Source: JAZDKP01 sp043802925
GTDB lineage: Bacteria; Fibrobacterota; OXYB2-FULL-49-7; JAEUSG01
Assembly (NCBI GenBank): GCA_043802925.1
Contig: JAZDKP010000033.1
Span: 1-16,883, forward strand
DNA: 16,883 nucleotides
Reading direction: 5' to 3'
A program made the translations under genes and the position numbers. Under the pieces are notes generated by a model. That model was not told the DNA's origin. It saw only the letters and a list, made by a program, of their open reading frames with translations, and did no database searches. This document shows, in pieces, positions 1 through 9,183 of this stretch. Within the stretch, counting starts at the first letter, position 1; the number at the start of each line of letters is the position of its first letter.

Positions 1-1
1 C

Positions 2-3000
2 ATCACAATCCGCAAAGGGACCGTGCTCCTCGCGGACAGTGCGCTCCGCTTTCTGACCATCGACAACATCGATGGCACATTCACCATCGGACGCGCCACA
101 CATCGCTTCAGCCTGTCGGGCCGCTTCCCGGGCACCGACACACGGGCCGTTATCTCCGGCAGCGCGGACCCCACCTTCAAGGGATTCGAAATAAGCGTCC
201 GGCTCGCCGCAGCCTCGTTCATCCGGCCCGTGCCACTCGGTGAACATCTCTCGGTCAACTCCGGTCAAATGGACCTGGACCTCCGCGTTACCAAGACCGC
301 CGGAAGACCGCTCGAGGCCACGGCGCTCAAAGGCGACCTGTCGCTCAACCACCTTTCACTGACCCTGCCGGGCGGATTCGGGCTTTCCGATCTCACCGGC
401 CGGTTTGTGCTCACCGACAGCGGCCTCCGCGTCGAAAAATGCGGGGCGCGGCTCTTGGACCGCCCCCTCACCCTGTCGGGAACGGTGGAGCACCCGTTCC
501 ACCCGGAATTCGCCCTGCGTTTGAGCGCCGACCAGATGGACCTCGCGCATCCCGACCTGCGAAACCGGCTCTCCGGCCGCAAACTTTCTGGACTCGTCAA
601 CCTCACCGCGGCCGTAACCGGGCCGCTCCGTTCACCGGAGGTCAGCGCCGAGCTTAACGCGGAGCGCATCGTATTCAACAACCGCCCGTTCCACCACCCC
701 GCGGCCTCCCTTCTTTTCCGGCGCGACACGCTGCACGTGGTCCGCGCGACCGCGGACGGCCTTTCCGGGACCCTGTCGGGCCAGGGATTTTTCCGTCTCA
801 GCGAACCCGCGGCCTACGGCATCCATGCAACCGTCAAGTCCGCGGATCTGTTCACGCTCGCGCAAAACTCCGGCGGGCCCCGGAAAAGCGCCTTTGACAT
901 TGCGCTTTCTGTCCGGAACGACGGAAACGGACTACGCGTCAACGGCAACGGTAACGGCCGCCTCACCGGACAGCCAGAACTGGGCGCGTTCACGCTCCGT
1001 TTCCAGACCACGGGCCGGGCCCTCGGCTTTTCGCTCAGGAACAAAACGGGCGGCGCAGTGCTGTCGGGCGATATCGCGGACTTCGCAGACCACCCGGACA
1101 TCCGCGCCAAGTTTTCGTTCAAGGACGTCCCGTGGGAATACCTCACCGGCACACCGCCGCCGCTCAACCGCGAACCGATCACACTGAGCGCGGATTTCCG
1201 CGTCGCAGGACCGTTGGAGAAAATACGTGTGGCCGGCTCCGTCTACCCCAAGGGCGAATGGGCGGACGGCACCCTGCTCATGAATGGGCTTGTGGACAAC
1301 AGCGGCCCGGCCCCCCAGTTCCAGCTCCGACTCTTCTCCGACACGCTTTCGCTGCTGGGTGAAAAGGCTCCGTTCTCCTGTGCCCTCTCCCGTAAAGGCG
1401 AGGTGACGTCCCTGGAAGACCTCCAGTACGGACGGACGCTCAAGGGCCGCATGGTTCTTACGGACGACCGGCTGGACGGCGAACTCTCTTTCTCCGCCTT
1501 CCCGCTTGCGCTCTCGCACCTTCTTTCGGCCGACGAGTTCCGGTCCATGGCGCCTTCCGGTCTTCTGTCCGGCCAATGCCGGCTCTCCGGTTCTGCCGAT
1601 GCGCCCGGCTACAGCGCGGACCTTTCACTTGCAGAAGGCCGTCTCGGCGAATTGACCCAGGTCCGGATGACACTGTCGCTCTCCGGCAAAGGCCGCGACT
1701 GGACCGTCTCGCGACTTTCGGCCGAGACGCCCCGCGAACGCCTTTTCATATCCGACAGCCTCCGGTTCGTCCGTGGAAAGCTGCTGGGCAACTTCCGAAT
1801 CGAAAACCTCAACCTGGCCGCCCTCTTCGGCGAAAAGAGCGGCGTGTCGGGCTCGCTTTCGCTCATGTTCGAAAGCGCGGGGAAAGGGACCTCCACCCTC
1901 CACCTCGGCAGCAACCAGCTCCACTACCGGGACTTCCGGCTCGACTACCTCAAGGCAACGGCCGTGGAACGCAACGGCGTTGCAACAATAGGAAAGTTCG
2001 CCTTTGGCATGGGTGACTTCACGGGCGAGGCCGCGGGTTTCATTCCCCTTCCCTTTTCCACCGGCGATGGCCCCCCGTCGGACACACTGGACCTCACCGT
2101 GGACGCCAAGGGAGAGGTCCTCGGCTCACTGGCCCCGCTCCTCTCAAGCTTTGCCAAAAAAGCACAGGGACGCGGCAGCATCCGGTTGCGGTTCACCGGA
2201 AATTCAAAAAACATCCGGCTGATCAACGGGTACGTAGACGTGACAAAGGACAAAAACGCCTTCATACAACCCACGGCCTATCTTCCAGGAAAGATCGGGA
2301 AAATCTCCCTGTTCGCGGGCATCAACAACGGCGTGGTGAACCTGGAGGCCAACGGTACGGTCCAGGGAAGCCGGCTGCGCATTACCAGTGAACGAAAGTA
2401 CGAAAAGGCCGAGAACCTCAAAATTGAGGCCCTGGGTCTCGATTTCGGCGTCCTCCGGGTCTATACCCCTTCCGAAGGTGTGTCCATCAACCTGCCCTTC
2501 CTCATTCCCGAAGGGGAGTACGGCGAGGTGGAACTGCTTGACAAACGAGGGAGCCCCGGCTTTATCGTCACGGGCCCTCTCAAACAGCCTTGGCTTGTGG
2601 GCAAAGTCCGCGCGCACAACTGCCGCTTCTCCGTTCCGTTCCTCCAGCCCCCGTTCGACACAACGGGGCGCGGAAACGTCCCCCCTCCCGTTCATCTCGA
2701 CTTCACGGTCATCGCGGGTAACAACTTAAAATACTTCTATAACTACCGTAACACCTCGGCCGTCTCGTTCCTGGACCGCATTATCAAGAACCGAGGCTTG
2801 CGCAGCGGCATCGACAAAGGCATGAACCTGTTCAATTACCCGCTCACCGAGCTCACGCTCGAACGAACCTCCTGGCTTTCGCTCCACGGTAATCCCGGTC
2901 ATCAAAATTTCAAAATCATGGGCCGCGCCACTTCCTCCAAGGGCTATGTGCATTATGCGGGCCAGGACTTCAACCAGAACGTGGATGTGGGCCTGGAATT

Positions 3001-3817
3001 TGACCAGGCCGACAATATCCCAATCCTCTGGGGTTCGGCCTCGTCCATCATCCGCTCCACGGACCGGAGCGAAAGCGGCAACGAAATTACGGTAACCCTT
3101 TATGTGCGCGACCCCAAGACCGGCGTGGAAACGAAGCGGGGCAAACTGAAGCAGGATTTCCGGCTGGTGCCCTCCTCCAACCTGCCCCTCGACGAGACCG
3201 GGGACCCGGGCAGCACCGCCTACCAGAAGGTCCTGGGCACGGACTTTGGCAAGGACCCTTCCTCGGTGCAGAATCTGGCACGTTCCGAAGGAAAGGCCAT
3301 GTTTGAAAAGGTCTTTCTCCAGCGCATGGTGACCAACTACGTGGAACGCACCGTGCTGGGCTTTGGACGCGAGAACCTGAACCCCCTGGTGGGCTTTGAC
3401 ATCACCCCGGATGTCTTCCGTGTTGAAATTGAATCCGGCAAGGTATTTAATTATATTGATATGTCCGCCTGGAGCCTCACGAGGCTCCGGAAGGACTTCC
3501 TCGAAAATGCCGAATTCATCACGGGAAAGTACTTTTTCAGCGGAACGCTCTTTTTGAATTATTCCAGCCAGCTTGACATGACCACGAACCCCGAAGGCAT
3601 GGATGTCGAAAAACTCCATCATCGCGTAGGCTTCGAGCTGACCCCCTGGCGTTACCTTTACCTGAATATGGATTACGAAATCGGGGGGTTACCCCGGGCC
3701 ATCGGTGGAGCGTTTGACCGGAACGATGTCCGTTCCAATGTCCGGCTCCGGCTGCCAATCAAAAAGATCCAGGACCTGTTCATTAAGGACAATAAACAAC
3801 CGGTTGTCAACCCATGA
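2..3817 (+). CDS. tamB: TamB-like translocation/assembly protein (DUF490 family), 5' partial
   Basis: The frame is open from base 2, so the true start lies upstream of the window and the GTG at 23 is probably internal. About 1,270 residues are visible. They are built of repeating short beta-strand units (alternating hydrophobic residues, many 'L.G.' and 'DL.L' turns) with no enzymatic motif, as in AsmA/TamB periplasm-spanning beta-taco proteins. The last ~350 residues (from about 2,700 on) match the style of the conserved C-terminal TamB domain, ending in 'RLRLPIKKI' and a short polar tail. TamB-family proteins span the periplasm and work with an Omp85 protein (TamA or BamA) in outer-membrane protein assembly and/or lipid transport. 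The stop overlaps the start of bamA by 4 bases (ATGA), which strongly supports a shared role and translational coupling. Family assignment is confident; whether it serves BamA, lipid transport or both is inference. Confidence 0.85.
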   Translation: MTIRKGTVLLADSALRFLTIDNIDGTFTIGRATHRFSLSGRFPGTDTRAVISGSADPTFKGFEISVRLAAASFIRPVPLGEHLSVNSGQMDLDLRVTKTAGRPLEATALKGDLSLNHLSLTLPGGFGLSDLTGRFVLTDSGLRVEKCGARLLDRPLTLSGTVEHPFHPEFALRLSADQMDLAHPDLRNRLSGRKLSGLVNLTAAVTGPLRSPEVSAELNAERIVFNNRPFHHPAASLLFRRDTLHVVRATADGLSGTLSGQGFFRLSEPAAYGIHATVKSADLFTLAQNSGGPRKSAFDIALSVRNDGNGLRVNGNGNGRLTGQPELGAFTLRFQTTGRALGFSLRNKTGGAVLSGDIADFADHPDIRAKFSFKDVPWEYLTGTPPPLNREPITLSADFRVAGPLEKIRVAGSVYPKGEWADGTLLMNGLVDNSGPAPQFQLRLFSDTLSLLGEKAPFSCALSRKGEVTSLEDLQYGRTLKGRMVLTDDRLDGELSFSAFPLALSHLLSADEFRSMAPSGLLSGQCRLSGSADAPGYSADLSLAEGRLGELTQVRMTLSLSGKGRDWTVSRLSAETPRERLFISDSLRFVRGKLLGNFRIENLNLAALFGEKSGVSGSLSLMFESAGKGTSTLHLGSNQLHYRDFRLDYLKATAVERNGVATIGKFAFGMGDFTGEAAGFIPLPFSTGDGPPSDTLDLTVDAKGEVLGSLAPLLSSFAKKAQGRGSIRLRFTGNSKNIRLINGYVDVTKDKNAFIQPTAYLPGKIGKISLFAGINNGVVNLEANGTVQGSRLRITSERKYEKAENLKIEALGLDFGVLRVYTPSEGVSINLPFLIPEGEYGEVELLDKRGSPGFIVTGPLKQPWLVGKVRAHNCRFSVPFLQPPFDTTGRGNVPPPVHLDFTVIAGNNLKYFYNYRNTSAVSFLDRIIKNRGLRSGIDKGMNLFNYPLTELTLERTSWLSLHGNPGHQNFKIMGRATSSKGYVHYAGQDFNQNVDVGLEFDQADNIPILWGSASSIIRSTDRSESGNEITVTLYVRDPKTGVETKRGKLKQDFRLVPSSNLPLDETGDPGSTAYQKVLGTDFGKDPSSVQNLARSEGKAMFEKVFLQRMVTNYVERTVLGFGRENLNPLVGFDITPDVFRVEIESGKVFNYIDMSAWSLTRLRKDFLENAEFITGKYFFSGTLFLNYSSQLDMTTNPEGMDVEKLHHRVGFELTPWRYLYLNMDYEIGGLPRAIGGAFDRNDVRSNVRLRLPIKKIQDLFIKDNKQPVVNP

Positions 3818-6201
3818 AAACGCTCCTCCTCTCCCTCCTTCTCTCCACCTCCCTGTTCGCGGCCCTCCCCGACAGCGCCGCGCTTCTGTCCGCGCCCGAA
3901 CCCGCGGAGCCGCAGTCCGGCCACCAGCAGATCCTGCGGAAAATCACGGTCCGCGGCAACGCCAACGTGAGCCTCGGGCTCATCCAGGGCAACTTCGCCC
4001 TCCGGCCCGGCGACCGCTACTCGGCCAAGGAGGCCCAGGAATCGCTCCGTTCCCTGTACGAGATGGGACTCTTCAGTGATATCCGGCTCGACGCCGAGGA
4101 AGCCCGGGGTGACTCCTTCACGCTGGTGATCACCGTTCAGGAACACCCGCTCCTGCACAAGGTCGAGTTTACGGGTAACAAGGAGTTCGACAACACCGAG
4201 CTCGAGGAAAAAATCAACCTGCTCCCGGGCACCGTGCTCACTCCGGCCGTGCTGAACAAAGCCAAAAATAAAATCCTCGACGCCTACCGGGAAAAAGGCT
4301 TCCTCCTGGCCGAGGTACAGGTGACCCCCTACGAGTCCAAGGAAAGCGGCAAAACGGTCGCGGAGTTCAAAGTTGCGGAGGGGAAAAAGATCGCCATCGA
4401 AAAAATCACGATCCGCGGGGCCGCGCTCTTCCCGGAAAAGAAAATCAAAGGGATGATGCAGGACACCAAGGAGGACCGCTGGTGGCGGAGTGGCGACTAC
4501 AACGAGGAAAAGTTCCTGGCGGACCTCAACCGCATCGAGGAATTCTACCACGACCAGGGGTATCTTGACGCGCGCGTCACCGACCACGACGTTGCCTACA
4601 GCCCCGATAAAAAATCGCTTAATCTCACGATCGGCCTGTTCGAGGGCAAACGCTACTTCTTCGGCCGCGTCTTCTTTTCCGGCAACGCGCTCTTCTCCGA
4701 CACCCTGCTCCAGCGCAGCGTCTCGCTCAAAAAAGGCGACCTCTTTTCAAAGCGCGAGTTTGACCTCACCCGCTACACCCTTGAATCCGCCTATCGCGAA
4801 GAAGGCTACCTCTACGTCCAGCTCACCGACGAAAAGCTCTACCGGGGTGACACCATTGACCTTCATTTCGATGTCAAGGAGGGCATGCCCGCCTACATCA
4901 ACCGCGTGGCCATCAGCGGCAACACCAAGACCTGGGACAAGGTCATCCGGCGCGAAATCAGCCTCCGCCCGGGCGACATTTACCGCCAGTCCCTCCTCAT
5001 GCTCTCGCAGCGCGACCTCCTGCAGACCAACTACTTCGACCAGGCCACTCCCGACATCCAGACCAACGCGGACCGCAGCGTGGACCTTATCTTCGGCGTG
5101 CAGGAAAAGGAGACCGGCACCGGTCAGGTCTCCGCGGGTGCGGGCTATTCACAGCGCGACGGCTTCGTCTTCACCACCGGCCTCTCCATGCCCAACTTCG
5201 CGGTGACCCGGCCTTTTATCGAAGGCGGGGGTCAAAGCGTGGACCTGCAGGTGGAGTACGGCAAATACTCCCGCCGCTTTGACCTCGGCTTCACCGAGCC
5301 CTGGCTCTGGGACACCCCCACACTCGCGGGTTTCCGCGCCTATTACACATGGCGGGACTGGTACTACAGCGGCATCGACGAAATCAGCAAGGGCGGCGAG
5401 CTCCGGCTCGGTCGTCGTCTCAAGTGGCCCGACATCTACTTCCGAGTTTATTCCACCTACGACCTGAGCCACCGCGAGTACCGTTACAGCAACAGCGCCC
5501 TATTGCTCGAAGACAAGGTCATCCAGGGCATCACCATCAAAAACAGCGGTTTCGAAAGCATCCTCTCGCTCCGCCTGTCGCGCAACTCCACGGACCTGCC
5601 CGACTTCCCGACAAAAGGCTCGGTCGTGGAGTACAACCCCTCCGTGGCCGGTTACTTCCTCGGCGGAGACTACAGGTCCGTCAAGCACCGCCTCGCCGTG
5701 CAGGCCTACCTGCCCACCTTCGGCAAATTCACGCTGCTGCAGGGCGCCACGTTCGCCCACCTCTCGGGCGAGGTCATCGGCCGCTACGACCACTTCCTGG
5801 CCGGCGGCGTCAACTACGAAGGCATCATCCGCGGCTATCCCGACCGTTCCTTCGGCGATCTCATCGTGCATGGCGACAACGTGGGCTACAACCTCCTCGT
5901 CTACACGACCGAATTGCGCTATCCCGTGCTGGACCGGCGGCTTTATCTGGGCGCCTTCGCGGACTTCGGCAACACCTGGGCCTCGCTCGAGCGCGTCAAC
6001 TTCGCGGACCTCAAAACCGGCGTGGGCCTGGGCGTCAAGCTGCTCGTGCCCATGCTCGGGCTGCTCGGTTTTGACGTGGCCTTTGGACTCGACGACTATC
6101 CCGACGGCGTGGACGCCTTCGGCAACACCACCACTTACCGTCAGGTCACCGGCGAAAAACCGCCCTATTTCGAGTTCCACTTCCGCATCGGAAAACAATA
6201 A
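3814..6201 (+). CDS. bamA: BamA outer-membrane protein assembly factor (Omp85 family)
   Basis: This 795-aa protein inserts beta-barrel proteins into the outer membrane. It starts with a signal peptide (MKTLLLSLLLSTSLFA) and has five POTRA domains at roughly residues 41-112, 113-190, 193-279, 282-357 and 360-432; each begins with a 'I.+V.(I/F).GN/G' type strand and has a 'YR..G(Y/F)' or related helix end. The barrel follows (about 437-795). The Omp85 signature loop reads IIRGYPDR with R673-G674-Y675, equivalent to the VRGF/Y motif of the family. Length and layout match BamA (about 800 aa) rather than TamA (three POTRAs). The start overlaps the tamB stop by 4 bases, and skp follows 9 bases downstream, the classical bamA-skp-lpxD order. 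The C-terminus ends FRIGKQ, lacking the usual final aromatic residue (see findings). Confidence 0.97.
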   Translation: MKTLLLSLLLSTSLFAALPDSAALLSAPEPAEPQSGHQQILRKITVRGNANVSLGLIQGNFALRPGDRYSAKEAQESLRSLYEMGLFSDIRLDAEEARGDSFTLVITVQEHPLLHKVEFTGNKEFDNTELEEKINLLPGTVLTPAVLNKAKNKILDAYREKGFLLAEVQVTPYESKESGKTVAEFKVAEGKKIAIEKITIRGAALFPEKKIKGMMQDTKEDRWWRSGDYNEEKFLADLNRIEEFYHDQGYLDARVTDHDVAYSPDKKSLNLTIGLFEGKRYFFGRVFFSGNALFSDTLLQRSVSLKKGDLFSKREFDLTRYTLESAYREEGYLYVQLTDEKLYRGDTIDLHFDVKEGMPAYINRVAISGNTKTWDKVIRREISLRPGDIYRQSLLMLSQRDLLQTNYFDQATPDIQTNADRSVDLIFGVQEKETGTGQVSAGAGYSQRDGFVFTTGLSMPNFAVTRPFIEGGGQSVDLQVEYGKYSRRFDLGFTEPWLWDTPTLAGFRAYYTWRDWYYSGIDEISKGGELRLGRRLKWPDIYFRVYSTYDLSHREYRYSNSALLLEDKVIQGITIKNSGFESILSLRLSRNSTDLPDFPTKGSVVEYNPSVAGYFLGGDYRSVKHRLAVQAYLPTFGKFTLLQGATFAHLSGEVIGRYDHFLAGGVNYEGIIRGYPDRSFGDLIVHGDNVGYNLLVYTTELRYPVLDRRLYLGAFADFGNTWASLERVNFADLKTGVGLGVKLLVPMLGLLGFDVAFGLDDYPDGVDAFGNTTTYRQVTGEKPPYFEFHFRIGKQ

Positions 6202-6206
6202 GGAGG
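6200..6206 (+). promoter_or_regulatory. Strong Shine-Dalgarno site of the skp gene
   Basis: AAGGAGG lies 4 bases before the ATG at 6211 and overlaps the bamA stop codon (TAA, 6199-6201). It is the best ribosome binding site in the envelope operon. It suggests that the periplasmic chaperone is translated at a higher rate than its neighbours, several of which depend on 4-base overlaps or weak sites. It also fixes the skp start. Confidence 0.8.
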
Positions 6207-6210
6207 ACCT

Positions 6211-6738
6211 ATGCGTTATTCCACAACAGCCCTGGCCCTGGCGTTCGCACTCACTTTTTCGGCCGCTGCCTTTGCCAAGGACATGAAAATCGGCTTCATC
6301 CGTTCCGACATCATCTTCCAGCAGTTCAAGGGCACCAAGGACGCCCAGGAAAAGTACGACAAGGAAGTGGCCAAGTGGGAAAAGGAAGCCTCGGAAAAAG
6401 AAAAGAAAATCAAGGAACTCCAGGACCAGCTTGACAAGCAGGGCCTGCTCATGAGTGAGGAAAAGAAAAAGAACCAGAACGAGCAGATTAACCAGATGAA
6501 GGTCGAATACCAGCAGTTCGTTTACAAGGTCTTTGGCCAGGGCGGCGACGCGCTGAAAAAGAACACCGAATTCACCAAACCCATCCTCAAACGCATCAAC
6601 GCCATCCTCGATGAAATCGGAAAAAACGAGAACTACGACTTCATCTTTGACGCCACGGCCGGCGGCGTGGTCTTTGCCAAGGAGGCCAACGATCTGTCAG
6701 ACCGTATTGTCAAGGAACTGAACAAAGGATCCGAATAA
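6211..6738 (+). CDS. skp: Skp/OmpH-family periplasmic chaperone
   Basis: This 175-aa secreted protein has a signal peptide ending in AFA (cleavage expected after about residue 22). The mature part is dominated by a long, highly charged coiled coil (about residues 45-115, rich in K/E/Q: 'KWEKEASEKEKKIKELQDQ') flanked by small beta segments ('IGFIRSDIIF' and 'YDFIFDATAGGVVFA'). This is the OmpH/Skp layout: trimers whose helical tentacles hold unfolded outer-membrane proteins in the periplasm. It sits between bamA and lpxD as in many Gram-negative bacteria. The stop is one base before the lpxD start codon. Family call is secure from length, composition and position; client range is inferred from the family. 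Confidence 0.93.
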   Translation: MRYSTTALALAFALTFSAAAFAKDMKIGFIRSDIIFQQFKGTKDAQEKYDKEVAKWEKEASEKEKKIKELQDQLDKQGLLMSEEKKKNQNEQINQMKVEYQQFVYKVFGQGGDALKKNTEFTKPILKRINAILDEIGKNENYDFIFDATAGGVVFAKEANDLSDRIVKELNKGSE

Positions 6739-6739
6739 C

Positions 6740-7783
6740 GTGTCGTTCCCCCTTCAGCGCATCACGGACGCAATCGGCGCCGCGCTGACGGGCGATCCGG
6801 CCCTTGTCATCGAGGGCGCGGCCCCGCTCGACAAGGCCGGCCCTGCGCACATCTCGTTTCTGGCCAACCCCCGTTACGCCAAGGAGGTCGCGCATTCGCG
6901 CGCGGGCGCCATCATCCTCGAAAAGGACCTCCCGGGTCTCACCTGTAGCCGCCTGATCATGAAAAACCCCTACCTCGGCTGGGCCCGCGCCTGCGCGCTC
7001 TTTGTCCCGGACCGCACCCCCTTTCTGCCGCGCGACATCCATCCCACGGCCGTGGTCCACACCAGCGCCTCCCTCGGCCACAACGTGCATGTGGGCCCGC
7101 GGGTGGCCATCGGCGCGGGCGTCCGCGTGGGCGACAACGTCCTCCTGCACACGGGCGTGGTGCTTGAAGAAAACTGCCGCATCGGGTCGGACACCGAAAT
7201 CCACCCCAACGCGGTCATCCACTACAACGTCACCGTGGGTTGCCGCTGCATCATCTGGTCGGGCGCGGTCCTCGGCGCCTACGGGTTCGGCTATGCCCTC
7301 GACAACGACACCTTCGTCCGCATCCACCAGCTCGGCAGCGTCGTGCTCGAGGACGAGGTCGAAATCGGCGCCAACAGCTGCGTGGACCGGGGCGCGGCCG
7401 GCGACACCCTGATCCGGCGCGGCACCAAAATCGACAACCTCGTCCAGATTGCCCATAACGTGGAAATCGGCCGTGACTGCGCCATCGCCGGACAATGCGG
7501 CATTTCCGGAAGCTGCAAACTGGGCGACCGCGTCAAATTCGCGGGCCAGGTCGGCGTCATGGGCCATGTGACCATCGGCAACGACACCTACGTGGGCTCC
7601 AAAGCCGGCGTCTCCAAGACCTTCCCTGAAAAAAGCACGCTGACCGGTTACCCGGCACGGCCCCTCATGGAACAGCGGCGCGCCGAGGCCTCCCTCTTGC
7701 GTCTTCCCGAATTCTTAAAGCAGTATCGCGCGCTCGAAGAAAAGGTCCGATCCCTCGAATCCCGCCTGAACCCTCCCTCCTAA
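6740..7783 (+). CDS. lpxD: LpxD, UDP-3-O-acyl-glucosamine N-acyltransferase
   Basis: This 347-aa cytoplasmic enzyme transfers a hydroxyacyl chain from acyl-ACP to the 2-amino group of UDP-3-O-acyl-glucosamine, the third step of lipid A synthesis. The N-terminal ~100 residues form the uridine-binding domain with 'ISFLANPRY'. Then come left-handed beta-helix hexapeptide repeats (about 105-305) and a C-terminal helix (about 310-347, 'RAEASLLRLPEFLKQYRALEEKV'). The catalytic histidine is H239 in 'QIAHNVEIG', the same number as in E. coli LpxD. The start is GTG at 6740, one base after the skp stop, with AAAGGA 10 bases upstream. Length is normal for the family. No oddities were seen. Confidence 0.97.
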   Translation: MSFPLQRITDAIGAALTGDPALVIEGAAPLDKAGPAHISFLANPRYAKEVAHSRAGAIILEKDLPGLTCSRLIMKNPYLGWARACALFVPDRTPFLPRDIHPTAVVHTSASLGHNVHVGPRVAIGAGVRVGDNVLLHTGVVLEENCRIGSDTEIHPNAVIHYNVTVGCRCIIWSGAVLGAYGFGYALDNDTFVRIHQLGSVVLEDEVEIGANSCVDRGAAGDTLIRRGTKIDNLVQIAHNVEIGRDCAIAGQCGISGSCKLGDRVKFAGQVGVMGHVTIGNDTYVGSKAGVSKTFPEKSTLTGYPARPLMEQRRAEASLLRLPEFLKQYRALEEKVRSLESRLNPPS

Positions 7784-7789
7784 ACAGTC

Positions 7790-7795
7790 AAGGAG
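7790..7795 (+). promoter_or_regulatory. Shine-Dalgarno site of lpxC-fabZ
   Basis: AAGGAG ends 9 bases before the ATG at 7805, within the 21-base gap after the lpxD stop. This is the largest gap inside the envelope operon, and it contains no hairpin, so it is a translation site rather than a break in the transcript. It selects the ATG at 7805 as the start of the fused gene. Confidence 0.75.
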
Positions 7796-7804
7796 ACGAA
7801 CATT

Positions 7805-9178
7805 ATGGAAATGCAGCATACCCTCAAGGATCCGGTCTCGGTGAGCGGCGTCGGGCTTCATACCGGCGCCTCCACCACGGTCACCTTCAAACCCCTGCCC
7901 GAAAATTCGGGCATCGTGTTCCAGCGCACCGACCTCCCGGGCCAGCCCAAAATCGAGGCCGATATCGACTATGTGGTCTCGCTCGACCGCGGTACCACAC
8001 TGGGCGCGGGCGAGGCCCGGGTCAGCACCATCGAGCACGTGATGGCCACCTTCCACGGGCTCAAAATCGACAATGCGCTCGTGGAGGTCAACGGCGAGGA
8101 GGTCCCGCTCTGCGACGGGTCGGCCCGCGAGTTCGTCGCGGCCATCCGCCGGGCCGGCGTCGAGGAGCAGCACGAGGAGCGCCGCTTCATCATCATTGAA
8201 AAGCCCATCCTTTACGAGGACGCGCGCGACACGCAGAAGGCCCTCTCCATCTTCCCGGCCGACGGATTTCATCTCACCTTCATGATCGATTACAATCACC
8301 CCGCGCTCGGCGCCCAGCACACCACCCTATTCTCGGTGGATGAGTTCGAGACCGAATACGCGCACGCCCGCACCTTCTGTTTCCTCTCCGAAATCCTCAA
8401 CCTCCACGCCCAGGGTCTCATCAAGGGCGGCCGCATGGAAAGTGCGGTCGTGGTGCAGGACTGCCCGGTCACCGAAGAAATCAAAGCCAAGTTGAAGAGC
8501 CTCTTCAACATCCCGGGCGACATCTTTGAGGGACAAAACGGCTTCCTCAACAACACCGAACTGCGCTACCCCAACGAGCTCTGCCGCCACAAGGCCCTCG
8601 ACCTCCTGGGCGACATCTACCTCATCGGCGCCCCGCTCAAGGCCCACCTGCTCGCCGGCCGCAGCGGCCATTCGGCCAACATCGAGATGGCCCGGAAAAT
8701 CCGCAAGCTGAACCTGCGGCCCAAGTCCACCTCCAACACCTTTGTCTACGACATCGACAAAATCAAGACCATCCTCCCCCACCGCTACCCCTTCCTACTG
8801 GTGGACCGGGTGCTTGAAATTGAAAAGGACAAGCGCATCCTCGCCAAAAAGAACGTCACCGCCAACGAGCCTTTCTTCCAGGGCCACTTTCCGGACTATC
8901 CCATCATGCCCGGCGTTCTCCAGTGCGAGGCCATGGCCCAGACCGGCGGCATCCTCATGGCCGACATGATTGGACCGGACATCAAGAACAAGGTGACGCT
9001 CTACCTCGGCATCGACAACTGCCGCTTCCGCAATCCCGTGCGTCCCGGTGACACGCTGCTGATTGAGGTGGAGCTCCAGCGCTTCAAGGGGCGCATCTGC
9101 AAAATGGCCGGCCGCTGCATGGTGGGCGGCGAAATCACCTGCGAGGCGGAGTTCATGATCTCGGTCATGGACAAGTAA
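7805..9178 (+). CDS. lpxC-fabZ: LpxC-FabZ fusion: UDP-3-O-acyl-GlcNAc deacetylase and 3-hydroxyacyl-ACP dehydratase
   Basis: One uninterrupted 457-aa frame carries two enzymes. Residues 1 to about 300 are LpxC, the zinc deacetylase that commits the cell to lipid A synthesis. Visible are the 'VSGVGLHTG' N-terminus, the zinc ligands H78 (in 'STIEHVMA'), H262 and D266 (in 'CRHKALDLLGD'), the catalytic base E77 and the conserved H289 in 'GRSGHSANIE'. After a short linker, residues about 315-457 are FabZ, the hot-dog-fold dehydratase of fatty acid synthesis, with 'ILPHRYPFLLVDRVLE', H361 in 'GHFPDYPIMPG' and E375 in 'LQCEAMAQ'. Both active sites look intact. The fusion is known in Bacteroidota and related phyla and joins two enzymes that draw on the same 3-hydroxyacyl-ACP pool. 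It is followed by lpxA after 5 bases. Confidence 0.97.
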   Translation: MEMQHTLKDPVSVSGVGLHTGASTTVTFKPLPENSGIVFQRTDLPGQPKIEADIDYVVSLDRGTTLGAGEARVSTIEHVMATFHGLKIDNALVEVNGEEVPLCDGSAREFVAAIRRAGVEEQHEERRFIIIEKPILYEDARDTQKALSIFPADGFHLTFMIDYNHPALGAQHTTLFSVDEFETEYAHARTFCFLSEILNLHAQGLIKGGRMESAVVVQDCPVTEEIKAKLKSLFNIPGDIFEGQNGFLNNTELRYPNELCRHKALDLLGDIYLIGAPLKAHLLAGRSGHSANIEMARKIRKLNLRPKSTSNTFVYDIDKIKTILPHRYPFLLVDRVLEIEKDKRILAKKNVTANEPFFQGHFPDYPIMPGVLQCEAMAQTGGILMADMIGPDIKNKVTLYLGIDNCRFRNPVRPGDTLLIEVELQRFKGRICKMAGRCMVGGEITCEAEFMISVMDK

Positions 9179-9183
9179 CGTTC

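Noticed and set aside
2726..3622. Long open frame on the minus strand (298 codons) opposite tamB
   Set aside because: It lies wholly antisense to a clearly coding frame, has no recognisable domain or ribosome site, and is the kind of antisense frame expected in GC-rich coding DNA. The same holds for the minus-strand frames opposite bamA (3673-4587, 5500-6198), lpxD (6710-7567), lpxA (9001-9834) and the deacetylase (14504-15379).
8700..8760. LpxC-FabZ junction as a frameshift or assembly artefact
   Set aside because: The frame is continuous with a normal linker and both domains are complete; the fusion is a known arrangement.
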